Source of the DNA: Paraburkholderia kururiensis
GTDB lineage: Bacteria; Pseudomonadota; Gammaproteobacteria; Burkholderiales; Burkholderiaceae
Reading direction: 5' to 3'
DNA length: 64,000 nt
NCBI RefSeq assembly: GCF_034424375.1
Contig: NZ_CP139965.1
Span: 5,890,001-5,954,000, forward strand
The notes under the pieces are model-generated. The model was not told the origin of the DNA and searched no databases. It saw only the letters and a list, made by a program, of their open reading frames with translations. The position numbers and the translations under genes are program-made. Shown here piece after piece: positions 52,482 through 63,038 of this stretch; position 1 is the stretch's first letter; each line of letters starts with the position of its first letter.

Positions 52482-52731
52482 TCCGCGCGAAGGCGAGGGC
52501 CGCAGCCGGAGGCGCCATGAAACCCGCGGGCAAGGCAAGGGACGAGGCGGCCCCGGCGGGCGTGGCGAACGCACGGATCCGGCAACGCACCGCGTCTACT
52601 TCCCGCTCAGGAATGTCGGCGGCCAGCGGGTGCTGCGCGTGATGGTGCGCAAATGGCTGGAATAACGTCTATGATCACGTTTCCAGACACACGCACGTAC
52701 AAGCGCACACCCAGGCGCACGGAGCACTCGC

Positions 52732-53679
52732 ATGCATCGCATCGGCTATCTGCTGTCCGACGGGTTTCAGATCATGGCGCTCGCCACCCAGGCGGTGTTC
52801 GAGTACGCCAACGAGACCGCGGGCAGCCCCTTCTACACGATGGAGCACTACTCGGTTGAGGGAGGCGAGGTGCGGTCGTCGATTGGCCTCGCCGTCGGCA
52901 CGCGCGCGGCGGGGCCGCGCACCCAGGCGGACACGTGGATCGTGGCCGGCGTGAGCGATCCGGTGGCCATGCCCGCCCGACCCGACGTGCTCGCCTTCCT
53001 CCGTAAAGCCGCTGGACGTGCACGTCGCGTCGCGGCCATCTGCACGGGCGGTTTCGTGCTGGCGCAAGCCGGCCTGCTGGACGGACGCCGCGCCACCACG
53101 CACTGGGCTTTCGCCCGCGAGATGGAGGCGCGTTTTCCCGACATTCACGTGGAAGCCGACCGGATCTTCATCATCGACGGCTCGCTCTGGACGTCGGCGG
53201 GCATGACGGCCGGACTCGATCTCGCGCTCGGCATGGTGGAAAAGGACCTGGGCGCCGAGGTGGCGCGCTCGGTCGCGCACAAACTTGTCATGCACCAGCG
53301 GCGTGCGGGCGGGCAGTCCCAGCATTCGGAGATGCTCGACCTCGCGCCGAAGTCCGACCGTATCCAGAACGCGCTGAACTACGCGCGCCAGAACCTGACG
53401 CGCCCGCTCACGGTGGAAGAGCTGGCCGCGGCGGTGCATCTGAGCGCGCGCCAGTTCAGCCGCGTGTTCACGATGGAAACGGGGCAATCGCCCGCGAAGG
53501 CCGTGGAGGGACTACGACTGGAAGCGGCCCGTCTCATGATCGAGCAGAGCCGGCATTCGCTCGACGTCATCGCCAAGGAAACCGGCTTTCGCGACCGCCG
53601 CCACCTGCGCGAGGCCTTCGTGCGCGGCTTCGGCGTGCCGCCGCAGGCGGTGCGGCGCGAAGCGCGCAGCGGGGCTTGA
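52732..53679 (+). CDS. GlxA-family AraC-type transcriptional regulator
   Basis: A 315-residue regulator with an N-terminal DJ-1/PfpI-like domain (residues 1-190: IGYLLSDGFQIMALA, VAAICTGGFVLAQAGLLDGRRATTHW, where the nucleophile-elbow Cys is in AICTGGF) and a C-terminal AraC DNA-binding domain (two helix-turn-helix motifs, PLTVEELAAAVHLSARQFSRVF and HSLDVIAKETGFRDRRHLREAFVRGFGVPP). Members control amine, amide or nitrogen-compound genes, and the DJ-1 domain binds the ligand without catalysis. Its target is not evident here. The 250-bp region upstream shows no other gene. Confidence 0.86.
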   Translation: MHRIGYLLSDGFQIMALATQAVFEYANETAGSPFYTMEHYSVEGGEVRSSIGLAVGTRAAGPRTQADTWIVAGVSDPVAMPARPDVLAFLRKAAGRARRVAAICTGGFVLAQAGLLDGRRATTHWAFAREMEARFPDIHVEADRIFIIDGSLWTSAGMTAGLDLALGMVEKDLGAEVARSVAHKLVMHQRRAGGQSQHSEMLDLAPKSDRIQNALNYARQNLTRPLTVEELAAAVHLSARQFSRVFTMETGQSPAKAVEGLRLEAARLMIEQSRHSLDVIAKETGFRDRRHLREAFVRGFGVPPQAVRREARSGA

Positions 53680-53743
53680 AGGCGTGCGGCTCGCGCTGAC
53701 CTGCATCGAGTCCGCGTCAAACTCACGTCAAACCCAACCCACA

Positions 53744-54700
53744 TCAAACCACGGCCGCCTCGCCGTAAGCCTCGCGGCTTGCCGCCCGCAACGCGTCCAC
53801 CATCACGCCCGCCGCCGGCGAAAGCAGCCGGTCGGCCCGCGTGATGATGCCGAAGTCGTCCATCTGGCAGTTCATCTGTAGCGGCAGGATCTCCACCATG
53901 CCGTGGCCCGCGTAATAGCGTCCCACGTCTTCGGCAATCACCGCGATCATGTCGCTCTGTTCCAGCACGCGCGTAATGAAGAGCAGCGCCGAGGTCTCCA
54001 CCACGTTCGACGGCGGCGCAAGGCTTGCGCGCTGGAACATCATGTCGAAGCGGTGGCGCAGCACGCTGCCGGCGGGCGGCACGACCCAGGCGAAGCGCTC
54101 CACGTCGGGCAGCGCCGCGGGCGCGCGGGCCAGCATGGGATGGCCGGGTCGCACCACGGCGCAGATCGGCTCGCCGGCGAGCGGCTCGTAGCGCAGTTGC
54201 AGGTCGTCGTGGTCGGCAGAAAGCCGCCCGAGCACCACGTCGAGCTTGTCTTGCGCAAGCCGCTCCAGCAACACGTTGCTTGCTTCGATCTCCACGGAAA
54301 CGCGCATGTTCGCGTGGGTGCGCTTCACGGCCGCCACGGCCGCGGGCAAGAGGCGCACGCTGGGCGACGTGATGGCGCCCACGGCCACGTGGCCGAGCCG
54401 CCCGGCCTTGAGCGCCGTCAGTTCCTCCTGGGCCTGGTCGAGGCTTTCCAGCACCGCGCGGGCATGACGGATCAGGGCGTCGCCATAGAGCGTGGGCCGC
54501 ATGCCGCGCGGCATGCGCTCGAACAGCACCGCACCCAGAAGTTCCTCCAGTTCGCGCAGTACCTTCGACGCCGCCGGCTGCGTCATATTGAGCGTGGCCG
54601 CCGCACGGTGGATGTTGCCCGTCTCCGCGAGCGCCACGACCAGCAACAACTGGCGTGTTTTCAGGCGGGTTCGGACGTAAGAGTGGCTTGTCTCCAGCAT
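53744..54700 (-). CDS. LysR-family regulator of the L-arabinose operon (GbpR-like)
   Basis: A 318-residue LysR regulator. Helix-turn-helix in residues 16-60 (TRQLLLVVALAETGNIHRAAATLNMTQPAASKVLRELEELLGAVLFER), followed by a substrate-binding domain. The sequence style resembles GbpR, the sugar-uptake regulator of Azospirillum and related bacteria. It diverges from the arabonate dehydratase gene across a 121-bp gap and is the likely controller of the arabinose genes, probably with a sugar or sugar acid as effector. Both inferences come from family and position. Confidence 0.85.
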   Translation of the reverse strand: MLETSHSYVRTRLKTRQLLLVVALAETGNIHRAAATLNMTQPAASKVLRELEELLGAVLFERMPRGMRPTLYGDALIRHARAVLESLDQAQEELTALKAGRLGHVAVGAITSPSVRLLPAAVAAVKRTHANMRVSVEIEASNVLLERLAQDKLDVVLGRLSADHDDLQLRYEPLAGEPICAVVRPGHPMLARAPAALPDVERFAWVVPPAGSVLRHRFDMMFQRASLAPPSNVVETSALLFITRVLEQSDMIAVIAEDVGRYYAGHGMVEILPLQMNCQMDDFGIITRADRLLSPAAGVMVDALRAASREAYGEAAVV

Positions 54701-54821
54701 GGCGTAGGTATTTACACTAATGTCGAAATGGATATCGGAAACGTCTGGATTTTCATTGGAAGGTTATCAGACTTGTCCTTAAACTGTGCCGCATATTTCG
54801 CCTTGAGAACAAACAGAGACG

Positions 54822-56573
54822 ATGTCGGCTTCGAAACCCAAACTGCGCTCCCAACAGTGGTTCGGCACCACGGACAAGAACGGCTTCATGTACCGAAGCT
54901 GGATGAAGAACCAGGGCATTCCGGACCACGAATTCGACGGCCGGCCCATCATTGGTATCTGCAATACGTGGTCGGAACTCACGCCGTGTAACGCGCACTT
55001 CCGCAAGCTGGCCGAACACGTCAAGCGCGGCATCTACGAAGCCGGCGGCTTCCCGGTGGAATTCCCGGTGTTCTCGAACGGCGAGTCGAACCTGCGGCCC
55101 ACCGCCATGCTCACGCGCAACCTCGCGAGCATGGACGTGGAAGAGGCCATTCGCGGCAACCCCATCGACGCCGTCGTGCTGCTGGCCGGCTGCGACAAGA
55201 CCACGCCCGCGCTCTTGATGGGCGCCGCGAGCTGCGACGTGCCGGCCATCGTCGTCTCGGGCGGCCCCATGCTCAACGGCAAGCTGGAAGGCAAGGACAT
55301 CGGCTCCGGCACGGCGGTGTGGCAACTGCACGAGTCGCTGAAGGCGGGCGAGATCGACCTGCATCATTTCCTGTCCGCCGAAGCGGGCATGTCGCGCTCG
55401 GCGGGCACCTGCAACACGATGGGCACGGCCTCCACGATGGCGTGCATGGCCGAAGCGCTCGGCGTCACGCTGCCGCACAACGCCGCCATTCCCGCCGTGG
55501 ACGCGCGCCGCTACGTGCTGGCCCACATGTCGGGCATCCGTATCGTCGAGATGGCGCTCGAAGGGCTCACGCTCTCGAAGCTGCTCACGCGCGGAGCGTT
55601 CGAAAACGCGATTCGCACCAACGCCGCCATCGGCGGTTCGACCAACGCCGTGATCCACCTGAAGGCGATTGCCGGCCGCATCGGCGTGCCGCTCGAACTG
55701 GAAGACTGGATGCGCATTGGCCGCAACACGCCGACCATCGTCGACCTGCTGCCCTCGGGCCGCTTCCTGATGGAAGAGTTCTATTACGCAGGCGGCCTGC
55801 CCGCCGTGCTGCGGCGCCTGGGCGAAGCGGGCCTGATTCCGCATCCCGACGCGCTCACGGCGAACGGCAAGACGCTGTGGGACAACGTGCGCACGGCGCC
55901 CAACTACAACGACGAAGTGATCCGCCCGCTCGACAAGCCGCTCATCGCGGACGGCGGCATCTGCATCCTGCGCGGCAACCTGGCGCCGCGCGGCGCGGTG
56001 CTCAAACCGTCGGCGGCCACGCCAGAACTGCTCAAGCATCGCGGCCGCGCCGTGGTGTTCGAAAACTTCGACCACTACAAGGCGACCATCAACGACGAGT
56101 CGCTCGACGTGGATGCGGATTCCGTGCTTGTCATGAAGAATTGCGGTCCGCGCGGCTATCCTGGCATGGCCGAAGTGGGCAACATGGGCCTGCCGCCCAA
56201 GCTCTTGCGGCAGGGCGTGAAGGACATGGTGCGAATTTCGGACGCCCGCATGAGCGGCACCGCTTACGGCACCGTGGTATTGCACGTGGCGCCCGAAGCC
56301 GCGGCGGGCGGCCCGCTCGCGGCGGTACGCACGGGCGACTGGATCGAGCTGGACTGCGACGCCGGCCGGCTGCATCTGGACATCAGCGACGAGGAACTGG
56401 CGCGGCGCCTGTCCGACGTCGATCCGCTCGCGGCGCCGGGCGTCGCCGAGCAGAGCGATCGCGGCGGCTATGCGCGCCTGTACGTCGACCACGTGCTGCA
56501 GGCCGACGAAGGCTGCGACCTCGACTTCCTCGTGGGCCAGCGCGGCTGCGCCGTGCCGCGTCATTCGCATTGA
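54822..56573 (+). CDS. L-arabinonate dehydratase (IlvD/Edd family)
   Basis: A 583-residue Fe-S dehydratase. Cluster and active-site residues appear in GICNTWSELTPCNAHF, LLAGCDKTTPALLMGAASCDVP and SAGTCNTMGTASTMACMAEALG. The sugar-acid branch of IlvD/Edd is indicated by GIPDHEFDGRPIIGICNTWSELTPC and by the neighbouring genes. The reaction is L-arabinonate to L-2-keto-3-deoxyarabonate. The other members of the family are dihydroxyacid and phosphogluconate dehydratases; their signatures fit less well. It is the first gene of the arabinose operon; the next gene follows after 23 bp. Confidence 0.9.
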   Translation: MSASKPKLRSQQWFGTTDKNGFMYRSWMKNQGIPDHEFDGRPIIGICNTWSELTPCNAHFRKLAEHVKRGIYEAGGFPVEFPVFSNGESNLRPTAMLTRNLASMDVEEAIRGNPIDAVVLLAGCDKTTPALLMGAASCDVPAIVVSGGPMLNGKLEGKDIGSGTAVWQLHESLKAGEIDLHHFLSAEAGMSRSAGTCNTMGTASTMACMAEALGVTLPHNAAIPAVDARRYVLAHMSGIRIVEMALEGLTLSKLLTRGAFENAIRTNAAIGGSTNAVIHLKAIAGRIGVPLELEDWMRIGRNTPTIVDLLPSGRFLMEEFYYAGGLPAVLRRLGEAGLIPHPDALTANGKTLWDNVRTAPNYNDEVIRPLDKPLIADGGICILRGNLAPRGAVLKPSAATPELLKHRGRAVVFENFDHYKATINDESLDVDADSVLVMKNCGPRGYPGMAEVGNMGLPPKLLRQGVKDMVRISDARMSGTAYGTVVLHVAPEAAAGGPLAAVRTGDWIELDCDAGRLHLDISDEELARRLSDVDPLAAPGVAEQSDRGGYARLYVDHVLQADEGCDLDFLVGQRGCAVPRHSH

Positions 56574-56596
56574 GGCATTGAGCAGGATTCCCAGCC

Positions 56597-58478
<1,882 letters not shown>

Positions 58479-58485
58479 GCGGCCT

Positions 58486-58511
58486 CGCGCGGCAGCGCAT
58501 GGCGCCGCGCG
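58486..58511 (+). other. Intercistronic hairpin before araF
   Basis: Stem CGCGCGGC / GCCGCGCG with a 10-nt loop just after the dehydrogenase gene, in the 157-bp gap before the binding-protein gene. It could separate expression of enzymes from transport genes. Confidence 0.5.
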
Positions 58512-58635
58512 CGATGCCGAACAACGCAGGACAGAACAGAACAACCGAGGCAGCATCCACGCCCGAACCCATTGCATCAGTTGGACCCAGCTTGAAACAA
58601 ACGGTTGAACAACAACCACTCACCAGGAGACTCGC

Positions 58636-59640
58636 ATGACCCGCACCCTTCGCCGTCTGACCCTGCGCGCCGCGCTCGCCGCCATGTGCGTGGCGCCGCT
58701 CGGCATGCTCGCCACGGCCCAGGCCGACACGCCGCTCAAGATCGGCTTTCTTGTGAAGATGCCGGAGCAGGCATGGTTCATCAACGAGCAGAAGGCCGCC
58801 ACGGCGCTCGGCAAGCAGGAAGGTTTTTCGGTGGTGAACATCGGCACGCCGGACGGTGAAAAAGTGCTGTCGGCCATCGACAACCTCGGCGCACAAGGCG
58901 CGCAAGGCTTCGTGATCTGCGCGCCGGACGTGCGCCTCGGACCGGCCATCGCCGCGCGCGCGAAGCGCTACAACATGAAGTTCGTGACGGTGGACGACCA
59001 GCTCGTCGACTCGTCGGGCAAGCCGCTCGCCACCGTGCCGCACCTCGGCATGTCGGCGTTCAAGATCGGCAATCAGGTAGGCCAGGCGATCTCCGACGAA
59101 ATGAAGAAGCGCGGCTGGAAGCCCGAAGAAGTGGGCGCGCTGCGCGTGACCGACTACGAACTGCCCACGGCCAAGCTGCGCACCGACGGCGCCACGCAGA
59201 CGCTGCTCGCCAACGGCTTCAAGAAGGAAAACATCTTCGACGCGCCGCAGAAGACCACCGACGACGAAGGCGGCTTCAACGCAGCGTCGCCCGTGCTCGC
59301 GCAGCATCCGAACATCAAGAAGTGGGTGGTGTTCGCGCTCAACGAGGAAACGGTGCTGGGCGCCGTGCGCGCCACGGAGCAGCTGCACATTCCGGCAGCC
59401 GACGTGATCGGTGTGGGCATCAACGGCGCGGGCGAAGCGTTTGCCGAGTTCCAGAAGAAGGAACCCACGGGCTTCTACGGCACCATCGCGGTGAGCTCCA
59501 CGAACCACGGCAAGCAAAGCACGCAGAACCTCGTGGACTGGATCCGCAGCGGCAAGCAGCCGCCCGCCGACACGCAGACCACGGGCAAGCTGATGACGCG
59601 CGAAAACTGGCAGGCCGTGCGCACCGAGCTGGGCATTTAA
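58636..59640 (+). CDS. araF: Periplasmic L-arabinose-binding protein
   Basis: A 334-residue substrate-binding protein with a Sec signal peptide (about 30 residues, ATAQA-D). The mature protein follows the AraF pattern: KIGFLVKMPEQAWFINEQKAA, VICAPDVRLGPAIAARAKRYNMKFVTVDDQLVD and VVFALNEETVLGAVRATEQ. AGGAGA precedes the ATG at 58636. It is the first of three contiguous transporter genes, so the ABC substrate is almost certainly L-arabinose, possibly with D-galactose or D-fucose. Confidence 0.9.
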   Translation: MTRTLRRLTLRAALAAMCVAPLGMLATAQADTPLKIGFLVKMPEQAWFINEQKAATALGKQEGFSVVNIGTPDGEKVLSAIDNLGAQGAQGFVICAPDVRLGPAIAARAKRYNMKFVTVDDQLVDSSGKPLATVPHLGMSAFKIGNQVGQAISDEMKKRGWKPEEVGALRVTDYELPTAKLRTDGATQTLLANGFKKENIFDAPQKTTDDEGGFNAASPVLAQHPNIKKWVVFALNEETVLGAVRATEQLHIPAADVIGVGINGAGEAFAEFQKKEPTGFYGTIAVSSTNHGKQSTQNLVDWIRSGKQPPADTQTTGKLMTRENWQAVRTELGI

Positions 59641-59666
59641 TCTGAAGGCGTGCGGGCAGGGATGCA

Positions 59667-61220
59667 ATGACTGAAACGATGACTCAAGCAGGCGCGGCCG
59701 CCGCGCCTGCGCGTGACGGCGGCGAAGCGGCAGGGCGCGCTTACCTCGAGCTCGACGGGATCTCCGTGAGCTTTCCGGGCGTGCGCGCGCTCGACCGCGT
59801 GTCGCTCACGGTGCGCGCCGGCGAAGTGCTCGGCCTGATGGGCGAGAACGGCGCCGGCAAATCGACGCTGCTCAAGGTGCTCTCGGGCGTGAACCATCCG
59901 CAGGAAGGCACGTTGCGCTTAAACGGCGTGGAGCACCGCTTCGCGACCACGCGCGCCGCGCTGGATGCGGGCATCGCGATCATCTATCAGGAACTGCATC
60001 TCGTGCCCGAGCTGACGGTGGCGGAAAACCTGATGCTCGGGCAGTTGCCGAACCGGCTCGGCGTGGTGGACGAGCGCACGCTCGTCTCGCGCGCCATGGA
60101 CGAATTGAAGCGCCTTGGCGAGCGCATCGACCCGAACACGCCGGTCAAGAATCTCTCCATCGGCCAGCGCCAGATGATCGAGATCGGCAAGGCGCTGATG
60201 CGCGACGCGCGCGTCATCGCCTTCGACGAACCGACGAGCTCGCTCTCGGCGCGCGAGACGGTGAACCTCTTTCGCATCATCAACGCGCTGCGCGCCGAAG
60301 GGCGCGCCATCATCTACGTCACCCACCGCATGGACGAGGTCTACGAGCTGTGCGACCGCGTGACGGTGTTTCGCGACGGCCGCCATATCGAGACGTTCGA
60401 CGAGGTGGACGGACTCGAGCGCGACCGGCTGATCGCCTGCATGGTGGGGCGCTCGATTGCCGACGTGTACGGCTACCGGCCGCGCGAGGCGGGCGACGTG
60501 ATGATCGAGGCGAAGGGCCTGATGGGCCCGGGCCTTGCCGAACCGGTCTCGTTTGCCGCGCGGCGCGGCGAGATCGTGGGCTTCTTCGGGCTGGTGGGCG
60601 CGGGGCGCTCCGAGCTCATGAAGCTGCTGTACGGCGCCGAGCGGCCGAGCGCGGGCCACGTCGAGCTGAACGGCCGGCGCGTGGCCTTTGCGAGCCCGCG
60701 CGACGCCGTGCGCGCCGGCATTGCGCTGTGCCCCGAAGACCGCAAGCAGGAAGGCATCGTGGCCATCGCATCGGTGGCGGACAACCTCAACATCAGCGCG
60801 CGGCGTCATTTCAGCCCCGCGCGCTTCCTGCTCAATGCGCGCCGCGAACGCGAGCTGGCGCAGGAATACATCGCGAAGCTCGCCATCAAGACGCGCAACG
60901 GCGACACGGCCATCGGCACGCTGTCGGGCGGCAACCAGCAGAAGGTGATCCTGTCGCGCTGGCTCGCCGAACGCATCGACGTGTTCCTGATGGACGAACC
61001 CACGCGCGGCATCGACGTGGGCGCGCGCGCGGAAATCTACAACCTGCTGTACGACCTGGCGGCGGCGGGGCGCACCGTCGTGATGGTGTCGAGCGACCTG
61101 GCCGAAGTGATCGGCGTGGCCGACCGCATCATCGTGATGCGCGAAGGCCGCATTGCCGGCACCGTGCCGAAGGCGCAGGCGAGCCCCGACGAACTGATCA
61201 AGCTGGCGCTGCCGCGCTAG
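59667..61220 (+). CDS. araG: L-arabinose ABC transporter ATP-binding protein
   Basis: A 517-residue double ABC ATPase. The first domain has Walker [10 protein letters not shown] and DEPTSSL, the second has the altered Walker [10 protein letters not shown] with [15 protein letters not shown] and [10 protein letters not shown]. It follows the binding protein by 26 bp and the permease comes 79 bp later. The N-terminal 25 residues are Ala-rich and not conserved. Confidence 0.92.
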   Translation: MTETMTQAGAAAAPARDGGEAAGRAYLELDGISVSFPGVRALDRVSLTVRAGEVLGLMGENGAGKSTLLKVLSGVNHPQEGTLRLNGVEHRFATTRAALDAGIAIIYQELHLVPELTVAENLMLGQLPNRLGVVDERTLVSRAMDELKRLGERIDPNTPVKNLSIGQRQMIEIGKALMRDARVIAFDEPTSSLSARETVNLFRIINALRAEGRAIIYVTHRMDEVYELCDRVTVFRDGRHIETFDEVDGLERDRLIACMVGRSIADVYGYRPREAGDVMIEAKGLMGPGLAEPVSFAARRGEIVGFFGLVGAGRSELMKLLYGAERPSAGHVELNGRRVAFASPRDAVRAGIALCPEDRKQEGIVAIASVADNLNISARRHFSPARFLLNARRERELAQEYIAKLAIKTRNGDTAIGTLSGGNQQKVILSRWLAERIDVFLMDEPTRGIDVGARAEIYNLLYDLAAAGRTVVMVSSDLAEVIGVADRIIVMREGRIAGTVPKAQASPDELIKLALPR

Positions 61221-61299
61221 CGCGCCGGCATTGCTGATTCACCCGCTGATTCACCCGGATTCTCCAGAGACCGGACGTACCACGAAACACGAACACGAG

Positions 61300-62334
61300 A
61301 TGAGCCAAGCCATGCAACCCCAGGGCACTTCCTCCGTTACCGAACCGGCCGCCGACGCAGTTGCCGACGCCGCCGGCCCCATCACGCCCCGCAAGGCGCG
61401 CACGTGGGACGTCATCAACAAGTCGGGCATCGTGGTGGTGTTCGTCGTGCTGTTCGCGGTGCTCTCCGCGACCGTGCCCGACTTTCTCACCACCCGCAAC
61501 ATCCAGGGCCTGCTGCTCTCGGTCACGCTGATCGGCTCGATCGCGGTCACGATGATGTTCGTGCTCGCGCTCGGCGAGGTGGACCTTTCGGTCGCCTCCA
61601 TCGTCGCGTTTTCGGGCGTGGTGGCGTCCACCGTCATCACGCAGTCGCATAGCGTGCTGCTCGGCATCGCGGCCGGCGTGCTGGCGGGCGGGGCGGTGGG
61701 CCTCGTGAACGGCGTGCTCATTGCGCGCTTCAAGATCAACTCGCTGATCGCGACGCTCGCCATGATGGAAGCGGTGCGCGGCCTCGCGTTCCTCACGTCG
61801 AACGGCGACGCGGTGATGATCTCGGAAGAGCGCTTCTTCGACCTGGGCGGCGGCTCGTTCCTCGGCATCTCGTTTCCGATCTGGAGCAACATCATCGGCT
61901 TCGTGGTGTTCGGCTTCCTGCTGAAGAAGACGGTGTTCGGCAAGAACGTGCTGGCGGTGGGCGGCAACAGCGAGGCGGCGTTGCTCGCGGGCTTGCCCGT
62001 GACGCGCATCAAGATCGTCGTGTTCGTGCTGCAAGGTCTCGTAACCGGCTTCGCGGGCGTGATGCTGGCCTCGCGCATGAGCCTCGGCGACCCGAAGACG
62101 TCCGTGGGCCTGGAGCTGGGCGTGATCTCGGCGTGCGTGCTGGGCGGCGTGTCGCTGACGGGCGGCGTCGCGACCATCTCGGGCGTGCTGGTGGGCGTGC
62201 TCATCATGGGCGCGGTGCAGGACGCCATGAGCCTCATGAACGTGCCGACGTTCTATCAATACCTGATTCGCGGCGGCATCCTGCTGCTCGCGGTGCTGTT
62301 CGACCAGTTCCGGCGCAGCCGCCGGGCGGTTTGA
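61300..62334 (+). CDS. araH: L-arabinose ABC transporter permease
   Basis: A 344-residue CUT2 permease with about ten helices. Segments include MMFVLALGEVDLSVASIVAFSGV, INSLIATLAMMEAVRGLAFLTSNGDAV, FGKNVLAVGGNSEAALLAGLPV and SACVLGGVSLTGGVATISGV. A hydrophilic N-terminal stretch of ~45 residues precedes helix 1. ATG at 61300 (MSQAMQPQ), or 61312. It ends the arabinose operon. Confidence 0.9.
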   Translation: MSQAMQPQGTSSVTEPAADAVADAAGPITPRKARTWDVINKSGIVVVFVVLFAVLSATVPDFLTTRNIQGLLLSVTLIGSIAVTMMFVLALGEVDLSVASIVAFSGVVASTVITQSHSVLLGIAAGVLAGGAVGLVNGVLIARFKINSLIATLAMMEAVRGLAFLTSNGDAVMISEERFFDLGGGSFLGISFPIWSNIIGFVVFGFLLKKTVFGKNVLAVGGNSEAALLAGLPVTRIKIVVFVLQGLVTGFAGVMLASRMSLGDPKTSVGLELGVISACVLGGVSLTGGVATISGVLVGVLIMGAVQDAMSLMNVPTFYQYLIRGGILLLAVLFDQFRRSRRAV

Positions 62335-63038
62335 GGCGCGTCGCCGAAGCGGCAACTGAAGCGCCCTCAAGAGCCCACTGAAGCGGCTGGCGTTCCGACT
62401 TACCCGCGCCCAGCACGTTTTCTTCTCCCTCCGCGCGTTCGATCCGCTCCACGCGCACCCCGAAACGCTCGCCTTGCTGCGCGAGCGTTTCGCGCAACCA
62501 GGCCACGTCTTCGTCGAGTGCATGCGCCAGCCGGACATGACGGATGCGCATGGGCACCGCTTCCGGTCCACCGAGCAGACCCGTGGCCGCATCCAGCACC
62601 GGAAAGTACATCAGCGTCAGGTCGGGCCGGTACGGCGCGTGGCCCGGAATGCCCTCGTAATCGTCCAGAAAGTCGCCGCAGCCGTAGAACACCGGTTTGC
62701 CGCGATACACCTCGATAGCCCGCAAGTGACGCGACGAGTGGCCGTGGATTACATCCGCTCCGGATTGACGATGCGCACGTGCGGCGCGCGCTGCGCCCGC
62801 ACGGCGAGCGCGTCGCGGCACGCTGCGCGCCAACGTTCGGGGCGGGGATCGGGTTCAGCTTCGTATCGAGCGTCGGTTCGGGCTTCATGTGCACGTCCGG
62901 CAGGCCGCTGCGGACCAGCGTGGGAACGGTTTGCCCGCGGTCGTTGATCTGAGTCAATTGAAACGCCTGCGCGCCCGCCACAATCGTCCGATCTGTTTCG
63001 CATCGGATCGTGGCGGCACCCGCCGAACCAATAAACCA
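62335..63038. other. 704-bp gap holding a CapA-like remnant
   Basis: Apart from the CapA-like remnant on the minus strand (62414-62761), no gene could be supported. GAAGCG recurs at 62346 and 62358, another 12-bp period. The minus-strand stretch at about 62830-62980 reads as plausible protein (including QINDRGQTVPTLVRSG), but it has no recognised homology and is not in frame with the CapA part. Confidence 0.45.
62414..62761 (-). pseudogene. CapA-family (poly-gamma-glutamate biosynthesis type) C-terminal remnant
   Basis: About 116 residues match the C-terminal part of CapA-like metallophosphatases: GADVIHGHSSRHLRAIEVYRGKPVFYGCGDFLDDYEG, then LTLMYFPVLDAATG and LRETLAQQGERFGVRVERIE. The conserved GHS..H and GDFLDDY motifs are intact, but everything upstream of GADVIHGH (the first ~200-250 residues with most metal ligands) is missing or in another frame, and no start codon with a ribosome-binding site precedes it. 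The frame runs on past the homologous part to 62234, inside araH. It is a degraded gene fragment left beside the arabinose operon. Confidence 0.7.

Noticed and set aside
62830..62981. Minus-strand frame with QINDRGQTVPTLVRSG as part of a gene
   Set aside because: It has no start with a ribosome-binding site and no recognised homology, and it is in a different frame from the CapA-like part, so it is not supported as a gene.
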